Shown here piece after piece: positions 31,111 through 42,822 of a stretch of 64,000 nt of DNA (position 1 is its first letter; each line of letters starts with the position of its first letter). Position numbers and translations under genes: made by a program. Under the pieces are notes generated by a model. That model did not search any database, was not told the DNA's origin, and worked only from the letters and a program-made list of their open reading frames with translations. Source of the DNA: Branchiostoma floridae (lineage: Eukaryota > Chordata > Leptocardii > Amphioxiformes > Branchiostomatidae). The DNA lies in the NCBI RefSeq assembly GCF_000003815.2, contig NC_049984.1:27715652-27779651 (forward strand), given 5' to 3'.

Positions 31111-32991
31111 AGCTGTCCACAATCTTCTTGGCCTCCCCTCTGGTATACTGTTGTAGATATGACAAACGGTCTTCTGCATCTGAAGTCTTGTCTGTAGGAG
31201 CTGCGTCCTTATACCGTCACATCTTTGTAATGACACACCCGGCTCCATTATTGTGTTAGATACTTTGACGGATGGTTTATGTTCTTCATCATCCATGCCC
31301 ATCTTCCTCCGCTTCTTCTTCTCCTTCATGACCTCGTCCGGCGCTGGCCGCTTCGGTCCAGCAGGTCCAGCATCACAGTATCAAAAAATGTTTACCAAAC
31401 TATGTTTTACTGTAAGCGCTCCACTCTAGATCTTGTCGTCGGAGCCTCAGCCGGGGTACTAGGTTTACAAAGAAGTAATAACCGAACTCACCTTGGATTC
31501 TTCACACAGATGTAAGACGCAGACACAAACCTGAACGTTTTGAAGTTATATTGTTCATAGAGTTAGTAGAAGTACAGAAGCCGCCGTACTGAGTTTGAAA
31601 GTCCTATTTCTGTCCCTATTCCATCTGAAGTTGTAAATCCTCTTGATTATTGATCACATTAGGTAAGCTTCGAAAGCCATCGAGGTCCCGTATGGCTTTG
31701 CCCGCAACAGGTTATCAAGTATAAGTCTCGCTCCTTGGCTCTGCCACATTCAAAATCTAAATCTATGGTGAAATCCCTGTGACATTAGTCATTGATAAGT
31801 TCCTAGACGAAAAATGACAAAAACATTTGTGGACAATCCTATCCACCCCATTGAAAGTATGGCATTTAGTAAATAAGGGATGTTGCTATACCTTACTTCT
31901 CACAATGGACTATTATCTTTTGCATGTTCTCTTCCGAATTGTAGTGCGTAAGTCCATCGTTCCAGAAATCGAGCAGTGTACCTCTGTGCTCGGAGACTGT
32001 AGGTCCTTAACTAATTGTAGAACTTTAACTAACTAAGAAAACACACCAGATTGAAATTGGAGCGAAAGTCATACTTTTAAATTTATTATGTGTAACAGAA
32101 GGAGTCATCTTTTGCACTTCAACTATCTGGTAAGGAGACAAGTAGACAGGGGCACAAAGTTACATGTCAAAACTTTTATTCAGTGTTGATTGTACATATG
32201 TCCATATCAGTAGCAACGACTTGGTGCATAGTTCATACATAAATATGTTCTTACAAAAATATACTTATAGTTACGTAGCTGTTTGTAAATGTTTAATGTA
32301 TGTTTCTTGACTTAGCTATTCTACTGGTTTGCTGTTCTCTCCATCCTTTTCTAGTCTATATTTCTCTCTTGGTTGCTATGTTACTAGATGTCTAAGAGTC
32401 AATACAAGTAGATAGAGGTACTAGTGGCTTCATGACGAGCCTTTGTAGGCCGACTCTATAAGAGTCAGACTTGTCCTCGAACAAGTCCTGGATACCCACA
32501 TCTGTTGTTGACGTCAGCACGCCCCTGTTCGACGTCATCCGACGGGTATGTGTCCCGCACCACCTGAAGGAGATCTGCAGAGTACACCAGGTACTTATCG
32601 GGGTCTGTACGCGGGGTCCGTCACAACAAAAACAGAATTTGTTCAAGGATTAACATCTATATGTACACCAGTTTGCACAGAAAAAGCATGGAATATATCT
32701 GGGATCATTCCAGGCCAGTCTGTCATTTAGCACTTTCCAGAACCTTTTGTACAATGTTTTCTGAAGCGCAGAGTTTCCTCGGCCTGATGGTTTCCCCCTC
32801 CCCAGCCATTTATGTGGCCTTGACTGCACACAGGGGTCACAGAAACAACTCGGGCACTCTGTGTTGGAATGGCTGGAGGTTGTTGGCTGGGGCCGGGAAA
32901 GGGAAATAGAATGGATAATGTAGGGATCTTATTTTTTGTGTGTATAACCCAATCAAGATACTGGTTAAGTCGACAAAGATATATATGAAGT
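31111..32991. other. Non-coding stretch, nothing recognised
   Basis: No supported exon, repeat or RNA gene. A weak minus-strand open stretch at 32392-32640 was examined and left out because neither of its two plausible frames has splice support. Confidence 0.4.
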
Positions 32992-33003
32992 ACATCACAG
33001 ATA

Positions 33004-33438
33004 TTTGTGGGACCGCGTGGCACGATCGGGAGCGCGTTGGTCTCAGGCCCGAGAGGTCCCGGGTTCAAATCCGTTTGCCGTGTCACCGATCTTGTGCCCT
33101 TGGGAAAGGCACTTTACACGACTTTCCTCACCTAGCTCAGGTGTAAATGAGTACATAGCTGCGGCTAGTGGCAGCAACAGGCCTTTGTGGTGGTGACAGG
33201 CCATAGGGGCATGTTCGGGCATGACGCACCCGCCATGACACACAAGTCAGGGGTAGGAGGAACCCCTTGTATCCTTGGTCGGAAGTCCTCCTAGGGAGTA
33301 AACCCGATACAAAACCTCGCCAACCCGCAGTGCCAAGCGTGGCGAGTAAGGCACAACCCCTTGACTGGAACAGTTCAAGAGAGGGGTTCCTCAAAAAAAG
33401 AGAGCGACAATACCCTACAAAAAAAAAAAAATAAATAA
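33004..33438 (+). mobile_element. tRNA-derived SINE with intact 12-bp target duplication
   Basis: The head carries RNA polymerase III promoter boxes: GTGGCACGATCGGGAGCGCG (A-box-like) and GGTTCAAATCC (B box, about 33063). The body includes CCCTTGGGAAAGGCACTTTA and CTCAGGTGTAAATGAGTAC, conserved in many metazoan SINEs, and the tail is A-rich (33418-33438). ACATCACAGATA flanks both sides exactly (32992-33003 and 33439-33450). The intact duplication points to a recent insertion. Confidence 0.9.
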
Positions 33439-34264
33439 ACATCACAGATACATCACAGGCTGACCTTGCGATGTGGTGGTATTGTGCTGGCCTCCAGTTG
33501 ACTCAGGTTCTTCTGTGTCTAATACCTCAATTTCCTTGAACACGACATGTGAAATAAGGGGCTTATAGTAGATTGTTTGCAAAGTATTACGTATGGCAGA
33601 GTGGTATAGAATATTTTCCTTCATTTATAAAGTGGTGATTTTGAGAATAAAGTTTTCCTTCAGGTATAATAGCTGCAAACCTGCCAGTAATTAGTCCATG
33701 CATTCTTCAGATCATTTGTGCTTTCAATAATGATTGGTGATTTTTGTTTACCATTGCGACAGAAAAGTTCAACGACTCTCAAAATGTTGTTACTCAGGCT
33801 ACTACGGAGGGGCTACTCAATTTTTCACTACATCTATAGTTATGACACAGCAAGTAATGAAACAGACATATGTGCCTGCATGTTATTTATAGTGCAATAG
33901 ATTTATTAAATTACATAATGTATTGTTTTAGGTTTGATATCTTTCGTAAAATACACTTAGCGTAATGGCAACGATTTAATGCGATTGTCATAAAACATGG
34001 CGTTTTGGCATGTGACATTATTTGTCATTCAACATGACATGTATAAAAGCATATATTCTTCAAAACAAGTGCCTACTACCAAGTCAAGGGAACGATAATC
34101 TAAAGTCTAGCTCACACTATGTGCACTAGTAGTGAACACCTTTTCTCTACATTTTAAATCAACATAGTAATACTCAGCAATTTTATATGATAATACACCA
34201 GAGCCGCTGTTTCTCACTCACTGTACTGTTCGCCGCCGCTCCTACCATCATGGCCCCGGATGCC

Positions 34265-34950
34265 CAGTTGACGTCAGGATGTAGGTATTCCTTCATCACC
34301 AGGAACAGGTTTCGCAGGACACCGCCTGTTCTGTCCTGTGGTACAGGTTGTAGATATTCCTTCATCATCAGGAACAGGTCGCGCAGGTCACCACCTGTTC
34401 TGTCCTGTGGTACAGGTTGTAGATATTCCTTCATCATCAGGAACAGGTCGCGCAGGTCACCACCTGTTCTGTCCTGTGGTACAGGTTGTAGGTATTCCTT
34501 CATCATCAGGAACAGGTCGCGCAGGACACCACCTGTTCTGTCCTGTGGTACAGGTTGTAGATATTCCTTCATCATCAGGAACAGGTCGCGCAGGTCACCA
34601 CCTGTTCTGTCCTGTGGTACAGGTTGTAGATATTCCTTCATCATCAGGAACAGGTCGCGCAGGTCACCACCTGTTCTGTCCTGTGGTACAGGTTGTAGAT
34701 ATTCCTTCATCATCAGGAACAGGTCGCGCAGGTCACCACCTGTTCTGTCCTGTGGTACAGGTTGTAGATATTCCTTCATCATCAGGAACAGGTCGCGCAG
34801 GTCACCACCTGTTCTGTCCTGTGGTACAGGTTGTAGGTATTCCTTCATCATCAGGAACAGGTCGCGCAGGTCACCACCTGTTCTGTCCTGTGGTACAAGC
34901 TGTAGGTATTCCTTCATCATCAGGACAGGTCTCGCAGGACAGTACCTATT
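34265..34950 (-). repeat. 69-bp minisatellite, about ten units, open in several frames
   Basis: The unit contains GGTACAGGTTGTAGATATTCC, TTCATCATCAGGAACAGGTC and GCGCAGGTCACCACCTGTTC. On the minus strand 34183-34968 reads as a 23-residue repeat (MMKEYLQPVPQDRTGG plus DLRDLFL) ending FLVMKEYLHPDVNWASGAMM and VGAAANSTVSEKQRLW. Two plus-strand frames are open as well, because the unit length is a multiple of three and stop-free. Of the three, the minus-strand reading with its non-repetitive tail looks most like protein, but no splice sites or family were identified. Confidence 0.8.
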
Positions 34951-35673
34951 CTGTCCTGTCAACCACATGCTGCAGCTGGCAGTTCACATCCCAGATGTAG
35001 CGGTATGATGAATCTAACTCCGTACCATCTTCTCCCAGCTATAGATTTGTACTCAAGCTGGAAGTAATATTGATGGCATTTAAAACGAAGGATATACTAC
35101 TCGTCTTAACAGTTGGCAACAGGGCTTCATACTCGTGTAGTTCAGACTGTTTACATAAAGCGAGATTGCTGCCATTTGGGAATTCAACAGGTCCAGCTCA
35201 AAACAGGAAGGTTGAAAATTTTCTTGAACTTTGTCTATTCTCAGTATGCATGTGCAACTTTCCAATCTAGAAGCCACTTTCTCATCATATTAATTTCAGT
35301 ATCATGATTGTTAGCATGATAATCTCCATAAGCCAGTTCAAATGAAAAACACCAGAAACAAAGAACTGGACCGAAATCTTTAATACAAGTAGTCAAATGC
35401 TGTTGCAGGTGCACATTTATTAAGCACCAAATCTCATGTAACCTGCTCCTCTATCCACGTGCCCAATGTCTACAGAGGTGCAGGGCTACCATATGGATCC
35501 AAGCATGTCCAATAATTCGCTCCTGACTGCAATTTCGTTGGCAGGAAGGCTGTTCTTGCCCTCACCCCACTCTACAATGGCTCGTTCACACTGTCGCTTC
35601 TATGCCAGTAGGCGAAGTTTTTCACATCAAAGTCGTCAGGGCATTCACGCCTAAGTCACATGAGGTTTGACCC

Positions 35674-36711
35674 TGTCGCATCTAGTTTTCGTCGGCTCCA
35701 GCAATCGTCCAAAAACCTTACGAAACCTAGATATCCAGGATTTGTACTTCCGGTGCCGTCAATCATGGTGATTGACAAGACAGAAAACAGTTATTGTGCA
35801 CGCCCATGTTTCCATATTTGGGTCGACCTCGCGAGAGATTAAAACCCGGAAGTGACCGCTGCCCTCTCCATGATAAGGACGCCATAACTAGAATGTGACG
35901 CTAAACGAAAAACAACTTTAAACACACAACACTTATACAGTCGTGCGACTGTTATTGTTTACCATCTGGATGCTATCAACACGTAACTAGAATGTTCACG
36001 TGTCGCTACACGGAAAACAACAGTGACTTTATCCCATCTTGACTGCCGATTTGTTATTTGATTACGCAAAAAGCATTTTGGGCCTGATACGTAACTAGAA
36101 TGTGACGCTAAACGAAAAACAACTTTAAACACACAACACTTATACAGTCGTGCGACTGTTATTGTCTATCGTTGTGGACAACGGTTGTCTTTAGACATGC
36201 GTTCAGGCCATTTTCTGGATATCCAGGATGTGGACCGGGCATTGTATGGCAAAGGGACGCCATCTGGATGCTATCAACACGTAACTAGAATGTTCACGTG
36301 TCGCTACACGGAAAACAACAGTGACTTTATCCCATCTTGACTGCCGATTTGTTATTTGATTACGCAAAAAGCATTTTGGGCCTGATACGTAAGTATCATT
36401 ATCAACATTCGTACGTTCTGTAACACCAGGAGCTGACAGAATAAATTCTACATAAACCTGTTGCGGGGAGGTACAAAGATGGCGGCCTTCTGACCACGAA
36501 AACATCATGCAACATAGTCCCCGCCCTCGAAAACAGGAAGCTCCACCCCCACGTACACGTCCTGGATAAACACCGTCGTCTATCCAGGAATCGTCCTGTT
36601 TGCAACGATTTCTGGATATCCAGGAATCGTCCTTCTGCTCAGGACGTTTTCTGGATATCCAGGATTCGTCATATGACGAAAGTTAGATAGTGACGAAAGT
36701 TGGATGCAACA
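35674..36711 (-). mobile_element. Palindrome-bearing TGT...ACA element, copy A
   Basis: Inverted relative to copy B at 58792-59916. It starts TGTCGCATCTAGTTTTCGTC and ends with the reverse complement of TGTTGCATCCAACTTTCGTC, giving imperfect terminal inverted repeats of about 20 bp. The dodecamer palindrome CTGGATATCCAG occurs at about 36215, 36611 and 36651, with variants near 35728 and 36580. An internal segment is duplicated: 35887-36065 recurs in pieces at 36096-36160 and 36262-36385. Non-coding. Flanking 5-mers GACCC and GCCCG match only partly. Confidence 0.75.
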
Positions 36712-37138
36712 GCCCGACAACAAGTACAACAACTCCCTTCTACACAATCTTGATTTATCACATAAAATAAGACCACCATTTTTATTCTGAAATTGACCCC
36801 AGGCGCCAGAGATCCTCGACACTCCTGACATAACTGATTAATGGGCCTCATAACGGTATACTTTGGTCATCAGCCCCACCCTGATGGAATTTGGGATGTG
36901 ATTTATCAAGGACATTATATATTGCCTGGTGTCAGTCTTTATTCCCTGGTTTTAACATATCATCGTTATGTTTTCCAGTTCCTCCTTTAAAGTAGCTGCC
37001 ACTTCTTTCGTCGACTTTAGGGTTTCAGTGTTGTGTTCATGTGTTAATATTTCATTGTCTCCTCTTTTTTCCTCGCCATTGCTGCTTGTCTTTTCTGGAT
37101 TGTTTTAAACAAGTCCTAACATTTAAAAAAAAACATAC
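36712..37138. other. Non-coding stretch, nothing recognised
   Basis: No supported feature. Confidence 0.4.
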
Positions 37139-37284
37139 GTTCATATGCTCTTTTCTTAAGCGCCTCTAGGGCCTTCCTTGCCTCCTTGCCCTCTCCCAAT
37201 TGGTATTCTCGTCGATGAACAGCACATGCTCTATGGTATCTGCTAATTGCTTTGCCATGGAGGTCGCCTTCTGATTGATGTAGG
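37139..37284 (-). CDS. Candidate exon, unrecognised basic protein
   Basis: 146-nt exon between acceptor TCTCCACTTCAG and donor GTATGT. Reads LHQSEGDLHGKAISRYHRAC, AVHRREYQLGEGKEARKALE, ALKKRAYER. The YHRAC motif and the basic helix are protein-like. No family recognised. Confidence 0.4.
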
Positions 37285-37666
37285 CTGAAGTGGAGAATTA
37301 AAGTGTTCTTGCTTTCAAGACTTACACTTACAGCACAAACATTCATGAAAAATTAATTTGATCAGTCAGTCAGTTTCTAGACAAACTGATAATTTGTCAT
37401 TATGTATAGTTGTAACACTTTTCTTACCCCTCACACTGAGGTGACAATTGTCATTATTCTAAAGTCAAAAGGTCAAACACCAACGCTAACCAGGCAAGTC
37501 ACGACAAAACTGCTGAAGTACTTAATATACGATTATAACAAATGGAATAACATTGTAAGGGGCAATAAACAAGCTTTATAATGACGTACATAACAATTGA
37601 TAGAGTATAGATTGAGATATATAGATCAAAATCAAGTTTCCAACTTTTTCTTTATGTTAAGCTTAC

Positions 37667-37930
37667 CTCCTCGACAAACGCTGCCATGGCGTCTGCTTGC
37701 TCCTGGTCCAGCGCTTTTGCTTCGTCCTGCAGTTCCTTCAAATCCAGGGCCCGGCGTAAATCCTCTCGCCGCACGAGGAGCGCCTCCATCTGTGGATACG
37801 GGTGGGGGAGACGATGTCTTCTTAGGTCTCCTGCGTGCCCTGTTTTTGCTGCCTCATGGACGCTTATTTCGGCGTCAGAAGCTTCCAACAGGTGGAGACT
37901 CTTAAAGAGACGATTCGCTCGCCGCAACCC
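37667..37930 (-). CDS. Candidate exon, unrecognised
   Basis: Ends at donor GTAAGC in phase 0. Reads ...LRRANRLFKSLHLLEASDAE, ISVHEAAKTGHAGDLRRHRL, PHPYPQMEALLVRREDLRRA, and LDLKELQDEAKALDQEQADA then MAAFVEE. The last third is amphipathic helix. It does not join the 37139-37284 exon in phase, so they may belong to different transcripts. Confidence 0.35.
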
Positions 37931-38214
37931 GGGCACTTATTGCATCGTTTTCCTTTCGTTGCAATCATGCAAGACGTGAAAATCGGAAGAGCTGAGAAGA
38001 AACGTGTGTTCTCGCTGGAGAAGCTGGAGTAACTGCTCTCCTATTGGCAAGGGTCAGATGTCATCCAATTAATTAGTTTGACCCTTCTGTCCAAACCACC
38101 CCTATCCCTGGTTTGAATGTGCTCATATTCATTTGGTTGCAATCAGTTTGATAAGACATTAATTTGGCCAGATACTGGATGGACAAGTCATTAAAAAAAA
38201 ACGTTACCCATTTG

Positions 38215-38600
38215 TATGTGGTATGCACTTCGTCAACGACGATGCTGTCTCGACACCGGTAGGACGCCATTTCTTGTTCACAAGCCAGCTCTCGGGGCTA
38301 CCGAAAACCAGCTCTAACTTCCCATCCAAAATAGCCTTGTCGTTTTTACAAGTTGTGCGACACACCAAGCTTTGACGCTTCCTTCACCTGATCTTCCATC
38401 AAAGCTTCCACCGTAGAGACGACAATCACAATCGGGCTTTCCACGCCGAGGAACAAAGGACTGTCGGCCAGTTTCTTGCATACGAGAGGCACAAGTTGGT
38501 AAATCAAACTCTTTCCAAAATCGGTTGGTAGCAGGGCGATGATGTCTTTGCCGGTATGGAATGCTTTCTGTACCTCATTTGCTCACGTTACAGCTATGAA
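38215..38600 (-). pseudogene. RecQ-like helicase domain relic
   Basis: KAFHTGKDIIALLPTDFGKS holds the Walker A-like motif (LPT.FGKS). It is followed by LIYQLVPLVCKKLADSPLFL, VESPIVIVVSTVEALMEDQV (motif Ia region), then after frame changes KNDKAILDGKLELVFGSPES and SIVVDEVHTTYKW, the DEVH-box motif. The Thr-Asp-Phe spelling replaces the usual Thr-Gly-Phe. Two frame changes make it a relic. Such RecQ-like domains occur in some invertebrate mobile elements; that link is inference here. Confidence 0.65.
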
Positions 38601-38781
38601 AGTCCGTCCAAATCTTCGAGAACAGACGAAATCGCCTGCTCTATCAAGCTTTAGAACATAGCCATCTTTCCTCAGCCAATCAGGGGCGAGTACTTGTCCC
38701 TTAAAAGTCAGGTGCAGTCATCTTGGTGTCATTTAAGTTGTCATTGTACAGCTTGGTCGCCTCCGCTCCAGAGTCTTGTCG

Positions 38782-39024
38782 TTATTTGCCACGGCTACTA
38801 AGTGTTCGTGACAAGCCGACGTCATCGGCGTAGCCCACATTTAGTGTAGTACAGTACACAGTTGACCTGTTCCCACTTTGGTTGGAAATATTCCGGCCCT
38901 CCATCGACACGCCCGCCGCTGCACACATAGACTTCATGTATGTTGACAGTGTTCTTGCCAACCACCGACAGTTAACTGTGCCGTGTTTCTTTCTGGCGGT
39001 ATTATGAAATCTCCTCCCAACCAC
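38782..39024 (-). pseudogene. Crypton/DUF3504-type tyrosine recombinase relic
   Basis: ARTLSTYMKSMCAAAGVSME then GRNISNQSGNRSTVYCTTLN resembles the C-terminal half of Crypton-type recombinases (...L...MK..S..AG......TNHSVRKT.V..L). The family's H-x-x-R is replaced by Q-S-G-N and the Tyr is not seen, so it cannot be active. It lies directly upstream of the helicase relic in the same orientation. Assignment is by pattern only. Confidence 0.4.
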
Positions 39025-39338
39025 GCGCCCGTTCCCCGTGCAATTACGCGGTGTGTTACAATTACGATATTACGCTTTTAACAGGACAAAGGAGACAAAA
39101 AAGCTACACAGAAGAAGTATCAAAGGTAAGCCGTAAGAGCAACATGTAACTGGAGAAAATGATGCGTTGACAATTTGTCAAATCAGTATGGCTAGAAATA
39201 TTGTCGTAAACGTGGCGGTATTATGATAATGGATGTTACTTAGTGTAAATCTTTGACTGATACTTGTATTCTCCCCATTCACATATCCCACAATTCCAAG
39301 CGCGACCGGCAACATCCGGTTTCTTTGTTCCTTTGAAA

Positions 39339-42203
39339 ATGGCGTTCGTTATACGCAAGCAGAAGGCAATGTATCAAGCTCAAGGATCGCGATGTTGTGT
39401 CCCAAAATGCAGTAACAGACAAGGCACAGACAAGCTGCAAGGTGTCCGCAGATCGCACTACAGGTTTCCTCAAGGGGAAGCAAACCGAGACTTACGGAGA
39501 TTGTGGGAAACCAGCGTAAGGCGTGATTACTGGACAGCCAGCAAGCATGACCGGGTCTGCTCTGATCACTTTGCAGGAGGTAAGCAAACTAGCTATGGCT
39601 CTCCTATAAAAGCTTGTTATCTTGCCCAGAAACTTTCGTAATGCGGTATGGTCATAAGCAAGTAGTACTAGCTGATTAATTTATTTTACTTTTACACTAA
39701 CCGCTACAGTTCAGCGTGCTGCCCCCCTCCCCCTCTTAGTTATGCTTACCTTGTGTAAAATACCCTCTTGATGTAATGAAATTTAGATGAATTAAGAGAA
39801 GTGAATTACAGTATTAATAAGTATTCCTTTGAAATCAAAGGTGTTTATTTCTGAAACTATTCAAATAGTTTGTCCATATGTTCTTACTTTAAATTAATAA
39901 TTTGAAAAGTGTCTAAAACAGATTAATACAACTTTATTTTTTCCCCATGGATTTTTGTAGGAATACGCACCCACATCGAAGGGTCCCCAGGATACATCCC
40001 GAGTATCTTTGCGTGGACAAAGGCAAGCAAGTCAAGACCATCGAGAACCTCTGAACAAGCAGGAACTGTCACGCCAGTCAGTTGGTGCAAGGACTCCTGG
40101 TCCCCTGCTCCCGAGACTCCAGGGGGACTCAATGAGCGAAAGATTGCTCTAGCAAAGCAGAGGGAGGAAAAACAGGCTGCACAAGCAAAGGAAAATACCA
40201 CCCGGGTCTGGAAAGAACATGGACATGACTACCCAGAGACATGCAGAGCAAAGCCCTCTGTGTATGACGAAGAACTAGCGGCATTACACGAAACTGTCCA
40301 GCGGTTAGAGAAGCCAGAGAAGAGTCAGTTGAAGAATAAAGTCTTCAGTTTGGACACCATAAAAGATTCTGACAAAGACTTCCAAGTTCGTACAAACTTG
40401 CCAAATTTTGACGTTTTCTCTTCCATCTGTGAGTATCTGAAAACTGTCAGTAACGGTAGGCTCAAGTATTGGCGTGGACAGGAAACAGACATTGACAGTG
40501 AACGTTCCAGGACTGGGAGGGAAAGGACATTGACTTTCGAGGAAGAGTTCTTCCTAGTGCTGGTGAAGCTGAAGTCTGGTGACTTCAACCAGGAAATCGC
40601 CAGCAAGTTTGGAATCAGTGAAAGCCAGGTGTCAAAGATCTTCACCACATGGATCAACTTCCTACACAGGGAACTGTGGTACCTCTTTGAAATGAAGACA
40701 ATCTGGGAAAATGAAGAAACGTGGGTATTACTACCAACCTTAAACTAGGGGAATTCATCGTGTATGTATTAAATAATGCAGTGGCTGCCATGTTACTTTA
40801 TTCTGACTGAGTACACATACATATGTATCTGAAATGTTGATACATGATCAAAATGCAACAAGTCCTTCAATGCAAAACTAATCTCTTGTTCTTAAGACAC
40901 TGTAATGAAGTTTCAAATATGTATGTACTGAATCTGTAATACAAAAGCAGTCTCTTGTGCTTCGGGCACTGCAATAAAGTTTCTAGAATGTCATGTCTTT
41001 AATACAGAAGTATTACCTTGTGCTTAAGGCACTGCAACAAAGTTTCTAGATTGTCATGAGTCTTTAATACAGAAGTATTACCTTGTGCGTAAGGCACTGC
41101 AACAAAGTTTCTAGAATGTCCTGAGTCTTTAATACAGAAGTATTACCTTGTGCGTAAGGCACTGCAACAAAGTTTCTAGAATGTCCTGAGTCTTTAATAC
41201 AGAAGTATTACCTTGTGCGAAAGGCACTGCAACAAAGTTTCTAGAATGTCCTGAGTCTTTAATACAGAAGTATTACCTTGTGCGTAAGGCACTGCAACAA
41301 AGTTTCTAGAATGTCCCGAGTCTTTAATACAAAAGTATTACTTTGTGCGTAAGGCACTGCAACAAAGTTTCTAGAATGTCCTGAGTCTTTAATACAGAAG
41401 TATTACCTTGTGCGTAAGGCACTGCAACAAAGTTTCTAGAATGTCCTGAGTCTTTAATACAGAAGTATTACCTTGTGCGTAAGGCACTGTAACAAAGTTT
41501 GTAGAATGTCCTGAGTCTCTTAGTATACATATTTTATGTATTGTCTTGTGCTTAACACATTTGTTCAATTGTCACTTTCAGAATTCCTGAGTGCTACAGA
41601 CGTTACCCACACCTCATCTCTGTCATCGATTGCACTGAACTCCAGATCGAGATGGCTACAACACTACAGGCAAGAAAGGAGACGTACTACAACTACAAGA
41701 ACAGGGACACTGTCAAGTTCATGGTTGGCCTATCACCTAACCTTACGGTCAACTACGTTTCAAAAGGACACGGAGGTCGTGCCAGCGACAAGCACATCAC
41801 CCTCACCAGTGAACAGTTCATCAACCAGCTGCCACCCAATTCAGTGATCATGGCAGACAAGGGCTTCAACATTTCAAAGGAACTGAGTGACAAAGGTGTA
41901 CGGCTTGTGATACCAGACTTTAAGGGTCGGAATCGGTCACAGATGTCAGTCCAAGAAGCTGCCAACTCTGAATCCATTTCAAGTGCAAGGATTCACATTG
42001 AAAGAATCATCCAAAGGATACGCACTTTCCACATTCTGGGCTCCACTCTCAAGATATCCCAGCAGGACATCACAGAGCAGATATTCAGTGTCTGTGCGTA
42101 CATGACCAACTTTCAGATGCCAATTATCAATCTTCGTCAGGGTCAGAGTAGTAGTACATCAGGTTCAAACATGACAGAAGAAAGCATCTTTGATTTCATT
42201 TAG
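39339..42203 (+). CDS. THAP-HTH-DDE transposase, ISL2EU-like, intact three-exon gene
   Basis: Exons 39339-39579, 39961-40720 and 41582-42203 join in phase (1, then 2) to 540 codons with no stop. Residues 19-77 form a C2CH THAP finger (CCVPKC, W56, CSDH). A basic linker follows, then a helix-turn-helix (TFEEEFFLVLVKLKSGDFNQ, ASKFGISESQVSKIF). The DDE_4 catalytic domain shows D350 in VIDCTE, D426 in MADKGF and E474 in HIERI. Donors are GTAAGC and GTGGGT, acceptors TTTTTGTAG and CACTTTCAG. All catalytic and zinc ligands are present. THAP-bearing DDE_4 proteins occur in ISL2EU elements; whether this copy is an active transposon or a domesticated gene cannot be told from the window. No terminal repeats were found. 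Confidence 0.9.
40870..41520 (+). repeat. 65-bp minisatellite in the second intron of the THAP gene
   Basis: Units repeat every 65 bp (for example CCTTGTGCG at 41081, 41146, 41211 and 41276) around GCACTGCAACAAAGTTTCTAG and CTTTAATACAGAAGTATTA. The central units are almost identical; those at the left edge are diverged. It is confined to the intron. Confidence 0.9.
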
Positions 42204-42319
42204 AATTAGAAATCGATGGTTAACTCTCGTTATGGACTGTGCTTACTGTGTAACACATGTATTGTTTACTTTACAGTGGGAACAGCATGTTGTTGCTGCG
42301 TTATAGTTCAGAACTGTAT

Positions 42320-42612
42320 TTAGCCTTTGCCACAATCTTTGAGACATTTTGCGCAGTACCAAAGTATGTCATTATCTGCCATGTCTTCATTATACCCTGC
42401 ACATGTCCAACATGACCATGCCTCACACTCACAAGGACACTCGCAACCTACACTAGCATTCGAGTTGTCGTCAAGAATGTCCTCAGCCTCGGCGAGAGCT
42501 TGTTTGCAGGGTCCAACACAATAGGTAACGGTGTCGTCTGTTTGGTCGGAGTGCTTTGGCAGGTCATCAGAAACTTGTGTCTTCCTCTTCTTGCTTTCAC
42601 TACAGTGCTTCT
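42320..42612 (-). CDS. Terminal exon with PHD-like Cys cluster
   Basis: Opens at acceptor TTATTTACAG and ends at TAA 42320-42322. Reads KHCSESKKRKTQVSDDLPKH, then an acidic spacer, then CECPCECEAWSCWTCAGYNE and DMADNDILWYCAKCLKDCGK. The C-x2-C...C-x-C...W.C..C...WYC..C arrangement resembles a PHD-type zinc finger (chromatin-binding domain). It lies tail-to-tail with the THAP gene, 117 bp apart. Joining it to the exon at 42823 does not keep phase, so at least one exon is missing or the gene is disrupted. Confidence 0.5.
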
Positions 42613-42822
42613 GTAAATAAGGAATAGCAAGGTACAACATGTGTTGAATGTTATTTGTCAATCTCAATATACAGAGAAAATCTCATGATATACAGAACGA
42701 TTGTTCTTAGTGTGTGTAGCACCTATTAATATCGCTGTACTCAATATCATTATTCCGCAACTAAAGGATTGATTAATACACATCTAAGCTAAGAAATTAA
42801 GCTAAGAAGACTTATATGTCTT

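Noticed and set aside
32392-32646. Minus-strand open stretch considered as a terminal exon
   Set aside because: Two frames are equally plausible and no acceptor fits either.
34187-35008. Two long plus-strand frames over the 69-bp repeat
   Set aside because: They are stop-free only because the unit is a multiple of three; the minus-strand reading has the better tail.
40870-41520. Regular repeats considered as a CRISPR array
   Set aside because: Whole units repeat without unique spacers, inside an intron of an animal-type gene; a minisatellite.
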